Counted from the stretch's first letter, positions 1-8,965 are shown. The stretch: 64,000 nt of DNA from an uncultured Bryobacterales bacterium (GCA_951813065.1 CATOTH010000011.1:62001-126000), one strand, 5' to 3'. The notes: generated by a model not told the origin, from the sequence alone. Numbers and translations: made by a program.

Positions 1-1626
1 GCGATGAGCTCTCCAATACCACTTGTTGTCGGGATCCGCTGCTGCCAGTTGCGGGTCGATGGCGGACGAGAGCCGGTATACGCTCGAGAGCACGATCAGT
101 CGGTCGATCGCCTTGACGCTCCATCCGTCCCGGACGAATCGGACAGCCAGCCAATCGAGCAACTCAGGATGCGTCGGCGTGCCGCCAAGGATTCCGAAGT
201 TGTTCGGGTCCGGCATGAGCCCGCGGCCCATCCGGAATTCCCAGATGCGATTCACCATCACCCGTGCCGTCAGAGGGTGACTGGGGTCCGTCAGCCATTC
301 GGCCAAGACGGCTCGCCGCCCCGACTGTCCCTCCGGCACTTCGACTTCGAACTTCCCGAGAGCTGTCGGGAAGCCGGGCTTGACCGGGTTGCCCTTGCGG
401 CGGTGGTCCCCGCCTTGCAGGATGTAGGTTTCGGGCGCATCGTCGAGACTTGCCGCCGCGAAGGCCGCCGAGGGAGGGTTGGGCTTGCTCAGCTCGAGCT
501 TGTGCAGCGACTGCCTAATTTTCGCCCGGCGCGCTTTCACTTCGCTCGACATCAAGGGCACGATTTCGTACCACACGGGCTTGATCTGCGCCGCCGCTTC
601 CTTCGCAAGCCGCTTCTGTTCCTCGTCGCGCAGGTCTTCCACCAGCTCTAGCGCGGCCGCGTGTCGAGGTTCGAGCGCGGCCCGCTTGCGTTCCTTCACG
701 CGTGCCTTGTACGGCGCTTCGATTTCCTCGAGCTGTTCCTTGATTGGTTCGACCAGCTGCTCGAACGCCTTGATCGCCGCCTCGTACGCCGATGTCTCGT
801 CCGCTCCTGCCGTTGGCACTTCCTTGATGTCGGTCGCGCCGAAGAACGACTCCAGTCGATAGTAGTCCTCCTGGCTGATCGGGTCGAACTTGTGGTCGTG
901 ACATCGGGCGCACTGGACCGTCAGTCCGAGCAGTGCCTGACCCACGCCGAGCGTCATCTCCATCAAGACCTCTTGACGCGCTTCCTCCTTGTCTTGATTG
1001 CCGCCCACGACATGGCGCGGTCCGGCGCCGTGAAATCCTGTTGCTACCAGCGCCTGCCGGTCGCCCGGAAAGAGTTCGTCTCCAGCGACCTGCTCCCGTA
1101 CGAACACGTCGTAGGGCTTGTCGCCGTTGAAGGACTGCACTACGTAGTCGCGGTACCTCCAGCCGTGCTCGCGATAGCCATCCAACTCGAACCCGTTCGT
1201 GTCCGCATAGCGGACCACGTCGAGCCATTTCTGCGCCCACCGCTCGCCGTAGTGCGGAGACGCGAGGAGCGTTTCGACCAGCCTTCCATAGGCATGCGGG
1301 GACTCGTCCTCGAGGAAGGCGGCGACCTGCTCGGGTGTTGGCGGCAGGCCGGTCAGGTCAAGGTAGAGACGGCGGAGCAATCGCTCCCGCCGTGCCTCCG
1401 GCGCGGGATGAAGCCCCTCGCGCTCGAGCGCCTGCCACACGAACGCGTCAACTGTCGTCCTTGACCATGACGCCAAGCCTTCCGGTTCAGTGGGAGCTTC
1501 AGCGGGCCGGAAAGCCCAGTACCCGTCCGTACTCGCCGGAAATGCCTTGTCAGCGCAGAGCAACGAGACAGCGCATGCCGCCAGCACAGCCAGCTTTGCC
1601 CATCGGCATTCTGTCACGATCCCCAT
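1..1626 (-). CDS. DUF1549/DUF1553 secreted protein, 3' end beyond window
   Basis: Translation on the minus strand begins with ATG at 1626 (MGIVTECRWAKLAVLAAC), an export signal, and stays open to the left edge, so the C-terminus is missing. The DUF1549 block is recognisable from FVWQALEREGL, the LDLTGLPPTPEQ segment, YGERWAQKWLDVVRYAD and the CARCHDHKFDPI motif. The DUF1553 block is shown by LTARVMVNRIWEFRMGRGL and THPELLDWLAVRFV. Unlike the three complete relatives in this window it lacks an N-terminal CxxCH haem domain and goes straight from the signal into the domain. Family function is not established; members are usually paired with a DUF1501 gene, here presumably to the left of the window. 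The start ATG overlaps the TAA of an upstream open frame (TAATG). Confidence 0.85.
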   Translation of the reverse strand, partial: MGIVTECRWAKLAVLAACAVSLLCADKAFPASTDGYWAFRPAEAPTEPEGLASWSRTTVDAFVWQALEREGLHPAPEARRERLLRRLYLDLTGLPPTPEQVAAFLEDESPHAYGRLVETLLASPHYGERWAQKWLDVVRYADTNGFELDGYREHGWRYRDYVVQSFNGDKPYDVFVREQVAGDELFPGDRQALVATGFHGAGPRHVVGGNQDKEEARQEVLMEMTLGVGQALLGLTVQCARCHDHKFDPISQEDYYRLESFFGATDIKEVPTAGADETSAYEAAIKAFEQLVEPIKEQLEEIEAPYKARVKERKRAALEPRHAAALELVEDLRDEEQKRLAKEAAAQIKPVWYEIVPLMSSEVKARRAKIRQSLHKLELSKPNPPSAAFAAASLDDAPETYILQGGDHRRKGNPVKPGFPTALGKFEVEVPEGQSGRRAVLAEWLTDPSHPLTARVMVNRIWEFRMGRGLMPDPNNFGILGGTPTHPELLDWLAVRFVRDGWSVKAIDRLIVLSSVYRLSSAIDPQLAAADPDNKWYWRAHR

Positions 1627-1919
1627 TATATGGAGTGCCAGGGCTTCATGGATCTCGCCCTCCCATCGCCGAGGATGCTGAGAAAGCCCCCGCGTGTAAG
1701 GTTTGCCCCCGATGCGGCGCCCCGGGAACCACCCGCCAATCCATGGCCGGTCCAGCGGGATGTCGTGCTGCCCCGCCGTGCCGTCCGCACCCGCCGATCC
1801 GCTGGGACGATCCCGCGCCTCTTCGAAGATACGCCAGGTAATCGGGAACCTATTGACGAATTCTTAGAGGTCGGTGGTCTTTGTGGAAATGAGTGTGCTC
1901 GCTGGGAATAGAATTCGCG
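1627..1919. other. No recognisable gene
   Basis: Open frames exist on both strands because of the high GC, but none has a recognisable domain. The stretch lies between the DUF1549/DUF1553 start and the sulfatase remnant and may hold further decayed sequence on the minus strand. Confidence 0.4.
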
Positions 1920-2115
1920 AAAGGGAATCTTCCCGCCCTGCTCTATCAGCATTGCATCCAATCGCGCCTTCAATGCAGCCGCCTTCTAAGGGAGACGCCC
2001 CGCAAGATCTTCGGATTCTCCAATGTCGTCATTCAGATTGTAGAGCTCCTAGTGTCCGTCCTGGTAGTAGTAGATCCAGGACTTTTCAATGTTCGGTAGC
2101 AACGGCTGAATGACA
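1920..2115 (-). pseudogene. C-terminal remnant of a secreted sulfatase
   Basis: Minus-strand translation gives IEKSWIYYYQDGH, stop, ELYNLNDDIGESEDLAGRLP, stop, KAAALKARLDAMLIEQGGKIP. This is the typical C-terminal end of type I sulfatases (the 'ELYNL-DIGE--DLA' segment that follows the catalytic domain). Two in-frame amber codons (2049-2051 and 1986-1988) interrupt it, and no upstream catalytic domain is present: the sequence stops at the insertion element that begins near 2111. It is read here as a sulfatase gene that lost its 5' part, probably when the element inserted or a later deletion occurred. The family call is good; the exact ends are approximate. Confidence 0.65.
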
Positions 2116-2171
2116 AAGGGCTTAGGCGGAAGGCTGGACAAACACGCCTTGGTTATGCGATCACTCGCAGA

Positions 2172-3509
2172 GTGATCCCGACCGAGATCCCCTTGCGAGA
2201 AGTGCGTGTCCGGACCGTGCGGCCCGACGAGGAGCCGCGTTGGAACGACCTGATGCGCCAACACCACTATCTCGGCTTCCGCAACTTCTGTGGCAAGCGC
2301 CTGCGGCAGGTCGCCGTGCTCGGCGATCAGTGGCTCGCCTTGATCGGCTGGCATGCCGCCGCCCTGCACTGTGCCGCCCGCGACCGCTGGATCGGCTGGA
2401 CCTCCTTGCAGCGCCGCCAGCGGCTCTTCCTGGTCGCCAATCAGTCCCGCTTCTTACTGTTATGCGAGGCGGGCTCCTGCCCCCATCTCGCCTCCCGCGT
2501 GCTTGGCCTCAGCCTGCGCCAACTGCCCCGCGAGTGGTTGCGCCTGCACGCGGCTCCCGTGTTGCTCGCGGAAACGTTTGTTGACCCCAGTTTCTTCTCC
2601 GGCACGTGCTATCGCGCCGCCAACTGGATCGAGGTCGGCAACACACAAGGGTTCGGCCGGGTCCGCGGCGGCGCGATCGGCTATCACTCCCACGGCGTGG
2701 CCAAGCGCGTGTTCGTCTACCCTCTGCGGCGCGACGCGCGGCAGCAGCTTGCGGCGACCCAGCCGGATCCTCACTGGCAACCCCATCGACCTTGTATCAT
2801 GCTGCAACTCTCCCAATGGCGATCCCTGTTCGCCTATCTCGACCAGATTCCCGAAACCCGCGGGCGGCGTGGGCTGCGCTATCCGTTGCGCACGGTGCTG
2901 ACGATCCTGATCGCCGCGCGCCTGGCCGGCCAGCAGAACCTGACCGAACTGTGCGACTTCGGACGGGCCCTCAGCCAGGCGACCCTGGCGGCGATTGGCT
3001 CCCGTTTGCGGCCCCAGACCGGGCGCTACGAGGCGCCCGGCATCAGTAGTTGGCACTACATTCTCAAGCGCATTGACGCCGCCGAGGCAGAGCGTCTGTT
3101 GGCAGCCTGGACAGCCGAGCAAGTCTTTGATGAGGAGGAAGATTGCGCAGAGGACGAGACAGCGGACAGCGGGGGTTCCGAGGCGCCGCTACAGGTGATT
3201 GCGATCGATGGGAAGGTGCTGCGCGGGTCCTATGACCGGGACTTGGACGCGGATGGCCAGCCCCGCGATAAGGCCCCCCAGCAACAGCTGTCGGCGCTGG
3301 AGATCCACTCGGGCACGGTGGTCGGCCAACTCGGCTTCACGGGCCAGAAGGACGATGCCGAAGGGGCGGCGCTGCGCCAGTTGGTCGAGCAGTTCGCCGG
3401 CACCGGGATCTGTATGACGGCGGATGCGCTGCACACCCAGCGCCCAACGGTGGAGAAGCTGCTGGCACTCCAGCTCGACTTTGTCCTGACGGTGAAAGAC
3501 TTATGTTAG
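2172..3509 (+). CDS. DUF4338 (DruA-like) - ISAs1 transposase fusion, C-terminally truncated
   Basis: GTG start; 445 residues. Residues 1 to about 190 match DUF4338, the domain also found in DruA of Druantia defence systems (HHYLGFRNFCGKRLRQVAVL, LASRVLGL, ETFVDPSFFSGTCYRAANW). From about residue 215 it is an ISAs1/H-repeat type DDE transposase: the N-terminal associated domain (IPETRGRRGLRYPL), then the first catalytic Asp (VIAIDGKVLRGS) and second Asp (TADALHTQ). The normal continuation after VLTVKD is absent and the frame ends in LC-stop, so the third catalytic Glu is missing. DUF4338 fused to ISAs1 transposases is, to my knowledge, a recurring arrangement. This copy is probably inactive. 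Confidence 0.8.
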   Translation: MIPTEIPLREVRVRTVRPDEEPRWNDLMRQHHYLGFRNFCGKRLRQVAVLGDQWLALIGWHAAALHCAARDRWIGWTSLQRRQRLFLVANQSRFLLLCEAGSCPHLASRVLGLSLRQLPREWLRLHAAPVLLAETFVDPSFFSGTCYRAANWIEVGNTQGFGRVRGGAIGYHSHGVAKRVFVYPLRRDARQQLAATQPDPHWQPHRPCIMLQLSQWRSLFAYLDQIPETRGRRGLRYPLRTVLTILIAARLAGQQNLTELCDFGRALSQATLAAIGSRLRPQTGRYEAPGISSWHYILKRIDAAEAERLLAAWTAEQVFDEEEDCAEDETADSGGSEAPLQVIAIDGKVLRGSYDRDLDADGQPRDKAPQQQLSALEIHSGTVVGQLGFTGQKDDAEGAALRQLVEQFAGTGICMTADALHTQRPTVEKLLALQLDFVLTVKDLC

Positions 3510-3522
3510 CCACAACATAAGT
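3499..3522. repeat. Perfect 9-bp inverted repeat at transposase end
   Basis: ACTTATGTT, six-base loop, AACATAAGT, followed directly by five T. It overlaps the stop codon of the truncated transposase. It could act as an intrinsic terminator, although the stem is AT-rich, or it could be the inner part of the element's right end. Confidence 0.5.
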
Positions 3523-3636
3523 TTTTGACAGGCATGATTGTGGCCAAGCCACAGGGCCCCAACTTGGAGTCGCCGATCTAGATCCAAATGCGCGAGCCGA
3601 ACCATCAAGACGACAGTGACCCTACCGGCGGCCCGT

Positions 3637-5391
3637 TTAGTTTATCCCCGCCATAGGCTGAGCGGCGCTCTCGACCCGTACCGACAGAATATCGATGTCG
3701 TGATACTGCTGGTGTCGTATAGATGTTGCGTAGTGGCGGAGCAGCCTCAGCGGGGTCTCCTCTCCAAAGTTCGGGGCTTTCTCGCTGAGCATCGCCAGCT
3801 GATCCTCGATGTTCGTTTCGTCTGTTGTCGCTATGAACTCCAGGTCGGCCACGCCCCCCTTGTTACCGGCGATGACGAGTAGCCGCCGCCCCGAACCCGG
3901 CGTTCCCTCGTCGCCGCGCATGAGGACGTGCGCAGTCTCTTCGCCCACGGCACGCAGACGTCGCTCCATCTCCTTGCCCAGGCGCTTGCGCGCGACGAAC
4001 TTCACCATGAAATCGTCGACCTCCGACCAGATCTCCGGCGTCAGCCGGGTCTTCAGGCGCGACCTGCGCCCCCCGACTGCCTCTTCTAACATTGCGAGCA
4101 GGATGACGGTGAAACCGCCGACGGTCATGCCGTTTCCGAGAAGGTCGGCCCAGACGCCTTCAAGATACTCCGGGTAGATCCAGTCAAGTTGGAAGGCGAG
4201 CCCGATCCAGAAGGCGACCCCGACCACCAGGCCTTTCCTGAAGTCCAGCCCTTCCTGGACCAAAATCTTCATCCCGAAGACGAAGATGAGAGCCACGATC
4301 ACGATGAAGTATGCCGCGGCGACTGGCCCCGGTATCGCGACGATGAGGCCGATGACCTTCGGCAAGAACGCTAGCGCCACGAAGACTATGCCGACGCAGA
4401 CCCCGATGCGGCGCGCGGCAATGCCGGTGAGTTCGGCGACGCTTATGCTCATGCCGTAGGTTGTGTTCGGGACGGTCCCCGAGAGGCCGGACAGCAGATT
4501 GCCGAGGCCATCGGCAGAAAGCGCCCCTTGTATGGAGCGGAAGTCGATGGCGCGCGGCCTGCGCCACGAAACCCGCTGAATTGCGATGGCGTCCCCGAGC
4601 GTGTCCAGCGCGCCCACCAGCGTCACCATGATGAAGGAAGGCAGCAGCGCCCAGAATGCAGGCTGGAAGCTCAGGTCCACACCCGGGTAGGCGAGTGCCG
4701 GCAGCCCGACCCAGGCAGCCTCCGCAACCATGGACGTGTCGTAGAGCCCGAACCCAAGGTCGGCGGTCAGGCACCCTGCTACGATGCCAATGGCCGGCGC
4801 CCACAGGCGGAGCGCCCCAGAGAAACGAAGCGGGACCAGGATCATGACCAGCAGCGTCACCCCCGCGATGATCGGTCCCGCGGCCGGTGAGGCATCCGGA
4901 GGCACGTCGGCCAGCTTGCGCAGAATGACCGGAGCGAGGGTCACGGGGATCAGCATCAGCACAGTTCCGGCGACCGCGGGCGTGAAGAACCGCCGCAAAA
5001 GAGCCATCCTTGTGGCTAGGACGAACTGAACCAGCGACGATGCGATGATCAGCGTCGCGAGCATGGCCGGTCCGCCCTGCTCGAGAGCCGTTACGCTCAC
5101 GGCCAGGAACGCGCCCGTGCTCCCCATGACGAGGATGTAGCCGGCACCGATGCGACCCACCTTGCGCGCCTGAATAGCAGTAGTCACCCCGCTGATGACG
5201 AGAGCCGCGAAGACTGCCCAGGACAGGTAGGCGTCGCCCGCACCTGCCACCGTAATCATGATGGTGGGCGTCAGAACGACGGTCGCGACGCAAAGAATGG
5301 CGTACTGAATCCCGAGTCCAATTGTGATGGGGAGCGGCGGGCGCTCGTCCGGTTCGTAGCGCACATCTTGGTGGTCGAGCGTCGGATCCAT
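3637..5391 (-). CDS. NCS2/SLC23-type permease with C-terminal ATPase-like domain
   Basis: 584 residues; start supported by an AAGGAGG site 7 bases upstream. Residues about 20-440 form a polytopic nucleobase:cation symporter-2 (xanthine/uracil permease) core with many hydrophobic spans, including MGSTGAFLAVSV, a region resembling the QN(x)G-containing signature area (LSGLSGTVPNTTYG), and LVGALDTLGDAIAIQ. Substrate cannot be told from sequence; purines, pyrimidines or related compounds are possible. The unusual part is a hydrophilic extension of roughly 130 residues (from about 455, RLTPEIWSEVDDF) ending in LRLLRHYATSIRHQQYHDID, which resembles the HATPase-like fold of anti-sigma/RsbW-type proteins. 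It stands alone on its strand between the insertion element and an unknown secreted protein. Confidence 0.8.
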   Translation of the reverse strand: MDPTLDHQDVRYEPDERPPLPITIGLGIQYAILCVATVVLTPTIMITVAGAGDAYLSWAVFAALVISGVTTAIQARKVGRIGAGYILVMGSTGAFLAVSVTALEQGGPAMLATLIIASSLVQFVLATRMALLRRFFTPAVAGTVLMLIPVTLAPVILRKLADVPPDASPAAGPIIAGVTLLVMILVPLRFSGALRLWAPAIGIVAGCLTADLGFGLYDTSMVAEAAWVGLPALAYPGVDLSFQPAFWALLPSFIMVTLVGALDTLGDAIAIQRVSWRRPRAIDFRSIQGALSADGLGNLLSGLSGTVPNTTYGMSISVAELTGIAARRIGVCVGIVFVALAFLPKVIGLIVAIPGPVAAAYFIVIVALIFVFGMKILVQEGLDFRKGLVVGVAFWIGLAFQLDWIYPEYLEGVWADLLGNGMTVGGFTVILLAMLEEAVGGRRSRLKTRLTPEIWSEVDDFMVKFVARKRLGKEMERRLRAVGEETAHVLMRGDEGTPGSGRRLLVIAGNKGGVADLEFIATTDETNIEDQLAMLSEKAPNFGEETPLRLLRHYATSIRHQQYHDIDILSVRVESAAQPMAGIN

Positions 5392-5795
5392 CGTCTATCC
5401 TCCTTGCAGGGCGGTAGGTGCGCTCTTTCTCGGGTCAGATTCTCTGAGCGGCTTAGCAGGTTATGGCGTTTGGGCTTTCCCAGCAACTACCGTCGTTCAT
5501 CCCGATGAAGAAATGCTAGCAGCCGAGCATGGCAGGGCCTCGCGGGCACCCCGCGGCAAGCGGGGCGATGATCGATCCTGAGGAGCGTGTGTGATCACGT
5601 TTAGGAAGTGCCAGCCGAGGCGGGGCTGTGCCCGGCCTGTTTGAGCTCTCGCGAAGGTCAGAACGAGAAGTCACCGCGAGCAAACCGAACCTCGAGTTTC
5701 TCGGTGGCGTGACTTTTCGTGTGGGCGAGTCCCGCGAAAGGCGGGTGCTCGTGGATTCGGAGCTAACCGACCCGATTCACGACGGGCTCGCTAGG
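5392..5795. other. Intergenic, no gene seen
   Basis: Apart from the strong ribosome-binding site of the permease next to 5392, no open frame with domain similarity and no clear terminator was found here. Confidence 0.5.
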
Positions 5796-6710
5796 CTACT
5801 GCCTGCGGCGATCGCGGGTGACGGCCGGTGCCTCGTGCGGCCCCGGCCGGCGGACGGTTACGACTGCGACTTGCGTGTCAGGATTCAGGTCCCGATTCGG
5901 GTCGACAAGATGGCCGGCCGGGAAGGCGACGGAGACGGCCGTGTCGGCCGTGTCGAGGCACAGAAGGTGGTTGTTGTCACTGTCGCCGAGTTCGGCGAGC
6001 GCCGCCGGGGCGATCTCGGCGCGTGAGCCGTCCGGGCGCTGCACCGTCACGCGATAGAGCGCGCGCTCGGCATCGCCGGGGTCGTCGCCGTTCGGCAGCC
6101 GCACGCCGCCGGCCCAGGTCACCCGGACCACCTGTCGGGCGCGTGGCGAGCAGGCGGACCCTCGGCCCGACATCGACCATTCGTCCTCGGGGACGATTTC
6201 CGCCAGCACGAGGGTGGGCCCGTCCTCAAGCGGAATGACATGCGTCTCCGTACCGCGAAAATTCACCGGACGGCCCGTCATCCCGTCCGAGACCAGGTCA
6301 TCGACGACGAGCACCTTCACGGGAGGGTCGTTGGCGGCGTCGCCGAGTTCACCGATGAGGAGCACGGTTCTGAGCTCGCCGGGATCGCGGGCCGGCGCGA
6401 GCGTCACGCAGGAGGGCGTACGTTCAGCCCCCGACCGCGTGAGAACCCGGAAGTCCTCGTGCTGGAGGGTTTCCGGGTCGATCGTATGAGACAGCACGAC
6501 CGGCATACCGTCCTGCCCGGACGCGCCCGGGCAGATGCGATTGATCCCGACCCCTAGGCCGTTGTCCAGTCCGTAGAAGGCGGACAGCAGGCGCGCGGTC
6601 GTTGTTGCGGTTGGCCGTGGCTCCTGCGAACCGCACGGCACCGCCGCCAAGCTCGCAGCTGCCAGGACCACGGTGGCACGCCATGGAGCGCAGCAGGAGG
6701 ACTTCATCAT
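5796..6710 (-). CDS. Secreted protein of unknown function
   Basis: 304 residues with an N-terminal export signal (MMKSSCCAPWRATVVLAAASLAAVPCGSQ); a Cys sits near the cleavage site, but Pro at -1 argues against a normal lipobox. The mature part has no motif I recognise. It contains regular beta-like segments (VLVVDDLV, HVIPLEDGPTLVLAEIVP, VVRVTWAGGVRLPNGDD) compatible with an immunoglobulin-like or calcium-dependent beta fold, and an Asp/Asn-rich C-terminal part (DSDNN, DPNRDLNPDT). Codon use and GC match the neighbours and the frame is open, so a real gene is likely. No operon partner is evident. Confidence 0.65.
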   Translation of the reverse strand: MMKSSCCAPWRATVVLAAASLAAVPCGSQEPRPTATTTARLLSAFYGLDNGLGVGINRICPGASGQDGMPVVLSHTIDPETLQHEDFRVLTRSGAERTPSCVTLAPARDPGELRTVLLIGELGDAANDPPVKVLVVDDLVSDGMTGRPVNFRGTETHVIPLEDGPTLVLAEIVPEDEWSMSGRGSACSPRARQVVRVTWAGGVRLPNGDDPGDAERALYRVTVQRPDGSRAEIAPAALAELGDSDNNHLLCLDTADTAVSVAFPAGHLVDPNRDLNPDTQVAVVTVRRPGPHEAPAVTRDRRRQ

Positions 6711-6921
6711 GATGGAGACTGAGATTTCTGCTTTGGTCCGCCGACTGCACCGAAGATCGCGGAACCACGGCTGTGATTCAACGATCTTGGGGTGTGTTCA
6801 CTTGCCGTCCTGCTTCTGCCAGCTGTGCATCCGCCGAAACGGGGCCGCCGTTGAGTTGGTTCAGAGCAGGATTGGGCCCCGAGCCCACTGGCCACTCGAA
6901 CACCTTCTCCAAGCTCATAGA

Positions 6922-7331
6922 TCAAGTCGCCATCTCACGCACGCCAGTCTGAATGGCCGCATAGAGCACCTGTCCTTCTAGACCAGCTCTTGCGAGGATG
7001 ACAATCGCCAGATCCTCGGCTGATCCCGGCATTTCGGTCAAGGTCTCCTTCGTTGGGTATTGTACCGAAGCAATGGCATCCCACTTCAGGTCGACTAGAA
7101 GAGGGAAGACTGCCCGACTCGCGAAGACCACTCGTGCTCCAATTTTCTCGAGGGTCGCTTAGATCCTGCCGCGTATCTCGTGTAGTGTTCATCGATCGCA
7201 TTGGGCTTGAACTTGAGCAGATTCACCATCACGATGGAGCCGTCGTGGTCCAGGGCCAAGAAGGCTTCCATCTCCTCCGCGGTTGGTCGAACTGCGTTGA
7301 TCTCATGGGGTGCGGCGCTTCTACTTCCCAT
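6922..7331 (-). pseudogene. Frameshifted DUF1330-family protein
   Basis: The first frame (from 7331) reads GSIVMVNLLKFKPNAIDEHYTRYAAGS, the typical opening of DUF1330 proteins. It then loses frame near 7155-7160. The next frame continues ATLEKIGARVVFASRAVFPL and then the VDLKWDAIASVQYPTKETL stretch, ending AGLEGQVLYA, the family's second half. One missing base explains everything, so this is either a single-base deletion or a base-call error in an otherwise complete gene of about 135 codons. DUF1330 proteins are small ferredoxin-like (dimeric alpha-beta barrel) proteins of mostly unknown role. Confidence 0.75.
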
Positions 7332-7761
7332 CGAAGCCAGTGCGCCGGACTCTGTGGTGCCCGTAAGGACTCGAAATCAGACAGGGATCCAATCGACGAA
7401 GGCGCCATCGAGTTGTCATCCTGAAGGCGGTTGCGTCGCTGTGCTCCGAGGTGTTCACAATAACTCGGAACAAGCGTTCACAATCCTACGGATCACGTGT
7501 ACACATTCACCGGAATCCGCGCCGAGCTGGGCAATCTCAAGGATGATCCGAGAGCGGCGCTCTTCGAAGGTCGCCAGGGAGTCTGAAATAGGGGGTGCTC
7601 CATCCGTGCGTAATATTTACGCAGAGACTTGCACGGCTCAACCAATGATTCTAGGCCTCGGTCACAGAAATGTCGCGCACGTGTGCCACGCGAGAGCATT
7701 GCGCTTGGTGCGGGGAATGTTCAGGAGAGAGCCTAGGTGGCAGAGTCCGGGCACGACCGCG
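7332..7761. other. Intergenic, no gene supported
   Basis: Only short frames without domain similarity. Nothing resembling a structured RNA or terminator was recognised. Confidence 0.4.
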
Positions 7762-8193
7762 CTAGGCAGGTAGCAAGCGACTCCCCTGACACCGACGCGC
7801 CAATGCTCGGTCGAAGGTCACCACCTGTGCCTGTGACACCTCGGCGAATGCTGTGATGTAGGCGTCCGCCCAGAGCTTTGGAGAGACTTGATCGTTGGCA
7901 GCCGCGTTACGAAACGCTCGCTCCAGCATTGGCGGCTCAGTCAGGAACACCACCCGGTCGTCCAAGTAGAGGTAGTCGTGGGCAGACCAGGCCTCTGCCA
8001 TGGACAGCGGCTGACCGTTCATCGCGGCGGATGTAGTCAGCAAGCGCAGCACACCGACTTGGGTAAGCCGCGAGAATGCTACCTGATGAGAACGGTCTGC
8101 ACGCCACCATGCGAGGGCTGCCGGCCTGTGGATGTGGTCGTCGACGAGCAAAGCCAGCCAAACATTGATATCAGGGAAACTCAATAAGTTCAT
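7762..8193 (-). CDS. PIN-domain toxin (VapC-like)
   Basis: 143 residues from the ATG at 8193 (MNLLSFPDINVWLALL). PIN hallmarks are the N-terminal Asp in FPDINVWL, a conserved Thr/Ser segment (SRLTQVGVLRLLTT), a mid-chain acidic residue, and the C-terminal WADAYITAF--VVTFDRAL with the last catalytic acids. The family acts as a Mg-dependent RNase. An upstream extension of the frame to 8253 is possible, but the ATG at 8193 fits the family length and gives a 23-base overlap with the antitoxin gene, a usual toxin-antitoxin arrangement. Target RNA is unknown. Confidence 0.85.
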   Translation of the reverse strand: MNLLSFPDINVWLALLVDDHIHRPAALAWWRADRSHQVAFSRLTQVGVLRLLTTSAAMNGQPLSMAEAWSAHDYLYLDDRVVFLTEPPMLERAFRNAAANDQVSPKLWADAYITAFAEVSQAQVVTFDRALARRCQGSRLLPA

Positions 8194-8416
8194 GGATCTG
8201 TTCCGACGAGAGGTCGAATACGTGACCGCGTGATGACACCGGTGCTCTATCAAGCGAAAGCCGCCGCCTAGGTCGCTTCGGAGACGCCTCCAAGACTATC
8301 CTTTCGACGCTCTCGAGAATCAACTGGCGGGCCGAGCAGCCTCGCAACCTCGCAGCCTCGTGCAGTCTCCGGTGCAAGTCGCGGGGAATGTCCACGCTCG
8401 TGCGCAAGCTATCCAT
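8171..8416 (-). CDS. Ribbon-helix-helix-type antitoxin of the PIN module
   Basis: 81 residues. The N-terminus (SLRTSVDIPRDLHRRLHEAA) has the beta-strand then helix pattern of ribbon-helix-helix antitoxins, followed by RQLILESVERIVLEA. The C-terminal tail (SSRGHVFDLSSEQIHELIEF) would bind the toxin. It precedes and overlaps the toxin gene, so both are translated from one transcript, presumably autorepressed through the DNA-binding part. Confidence 0.85.
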   Translation of the reverse strand: MDSLRTSVDIPRDLHRRLHEAARLRGCSARQLILESVERIVLEASPKRPRRRLSLDRAPVSSRGHVFDLSSEQIHELIEFP

Positions 8417-8482
8417 CGAAACCTAGAATAGCAGGTCGACTTAAATAAGTCAATTCGCTAGGTCGAACTTCCGCTGCGAGTC

Positions 8483-8902
8483 TCAGAAGTGTGCTGTGGC
8501 TACCACATGCTCCGCGGTGGAGTTTCTTGAACTGCTCGTTACCCGTCCATCCGGAGTGCGGCCAGGCCTCATACCCCTAGACACGCGGTCTCGGGGCGTA
8601 TTGGCTCCCGGCAGGGACGGCACGAGGAACGGGCTACTGCATTGTTTGGAAGTTCCCCAGCCGGTCGCCTCAGTAAATGCGCCGTAGAGCAGTTCGCGGT
8701 GACCGCCCCTGGATCGGATCCATCTTGTCGTGCTGCCCCTATACTCTTCCTTCCAGATATGAAGGTTCTCTGGGTACCGGAGACTTGCAGGGTCATTGTG
8801 GTTTAGACCGCGAAAAAAGAATGGAGGCCCGCCGGGTGTGAGCAGCTGCAAGCGCTCGGACTGCTTGGTCAGAGTGGAGAATCCGGCTGGATTTGGCACC
8901 AC
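8483..8902 (-). pseudogene. Fragment of a large secreted protein, possibly glycoside-hydrolase-like
   Basis: The readable core is RLQLLTPGGPPFFFRGLNHN and DPASLRYPENLHIWKEEY followed by TTRWI. It resembles the N-terminal part of agarase/glycosidase-like proteins ('dG.pFf.rGlNh.dp..l.yp.n...w..kYg....W'). Downstream the frame degenerates and no catalytic domain follows. Read as a remnant; the family is tentative. Confidence 0.4.
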
Positions 8903-8965
8903 TGCGAGCTACGGGTTGCTGTAGCCTGTGTCTAGGCGCTGTTTGCGCGCTATTAGGTTTTCTGC

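Larger units (their letters stand above)
2111..3530 (+). mobile_element. Putative ISAs1-family element with DUF4338 domain
   Basis: The element is defined by the transposase gene it carries. Imperfect terminal inverted repeats are suggested: TGACAAAGGGCTTAGG at 2111 matches, with one gap, the reverse complement of the sequence ending at 3530 (TGTCAAAAACTTATG). No convincing target-site duplication is visible. The left end abuts the sulfatase remnant. The encoded transposase is cut short before its last catalytic acidic residue, so the copy is likely dead. Boundaries are tentative. Confidence 0.45.

Noticed and set aside
515..1240. 241-codon frame on the minus strand within the first gene
   Set aside because: Its frame lacks domains and is Arg/Gly-rich; the overlapping minus-strand frame carries clear DUF1549/DUF1553 motifs.
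2097..2140. Target-site duplication for the insertion element
   Set aside because: The bases flanking the proposed ends at 2111 and 3530 do not match each other, so no duplication is claimed.
4184..5293. 369-codon frame overlapping the permease gene
   Set aside because: Same strand, other frame; composition dominated by Arg, Gly and His, with no domain, while the permease frame is fully conserved.
7493..7699. 68-codon minus-strand frame
   Set aside because: No domain, no ribosome site and atypical composition; treated as non-coding.
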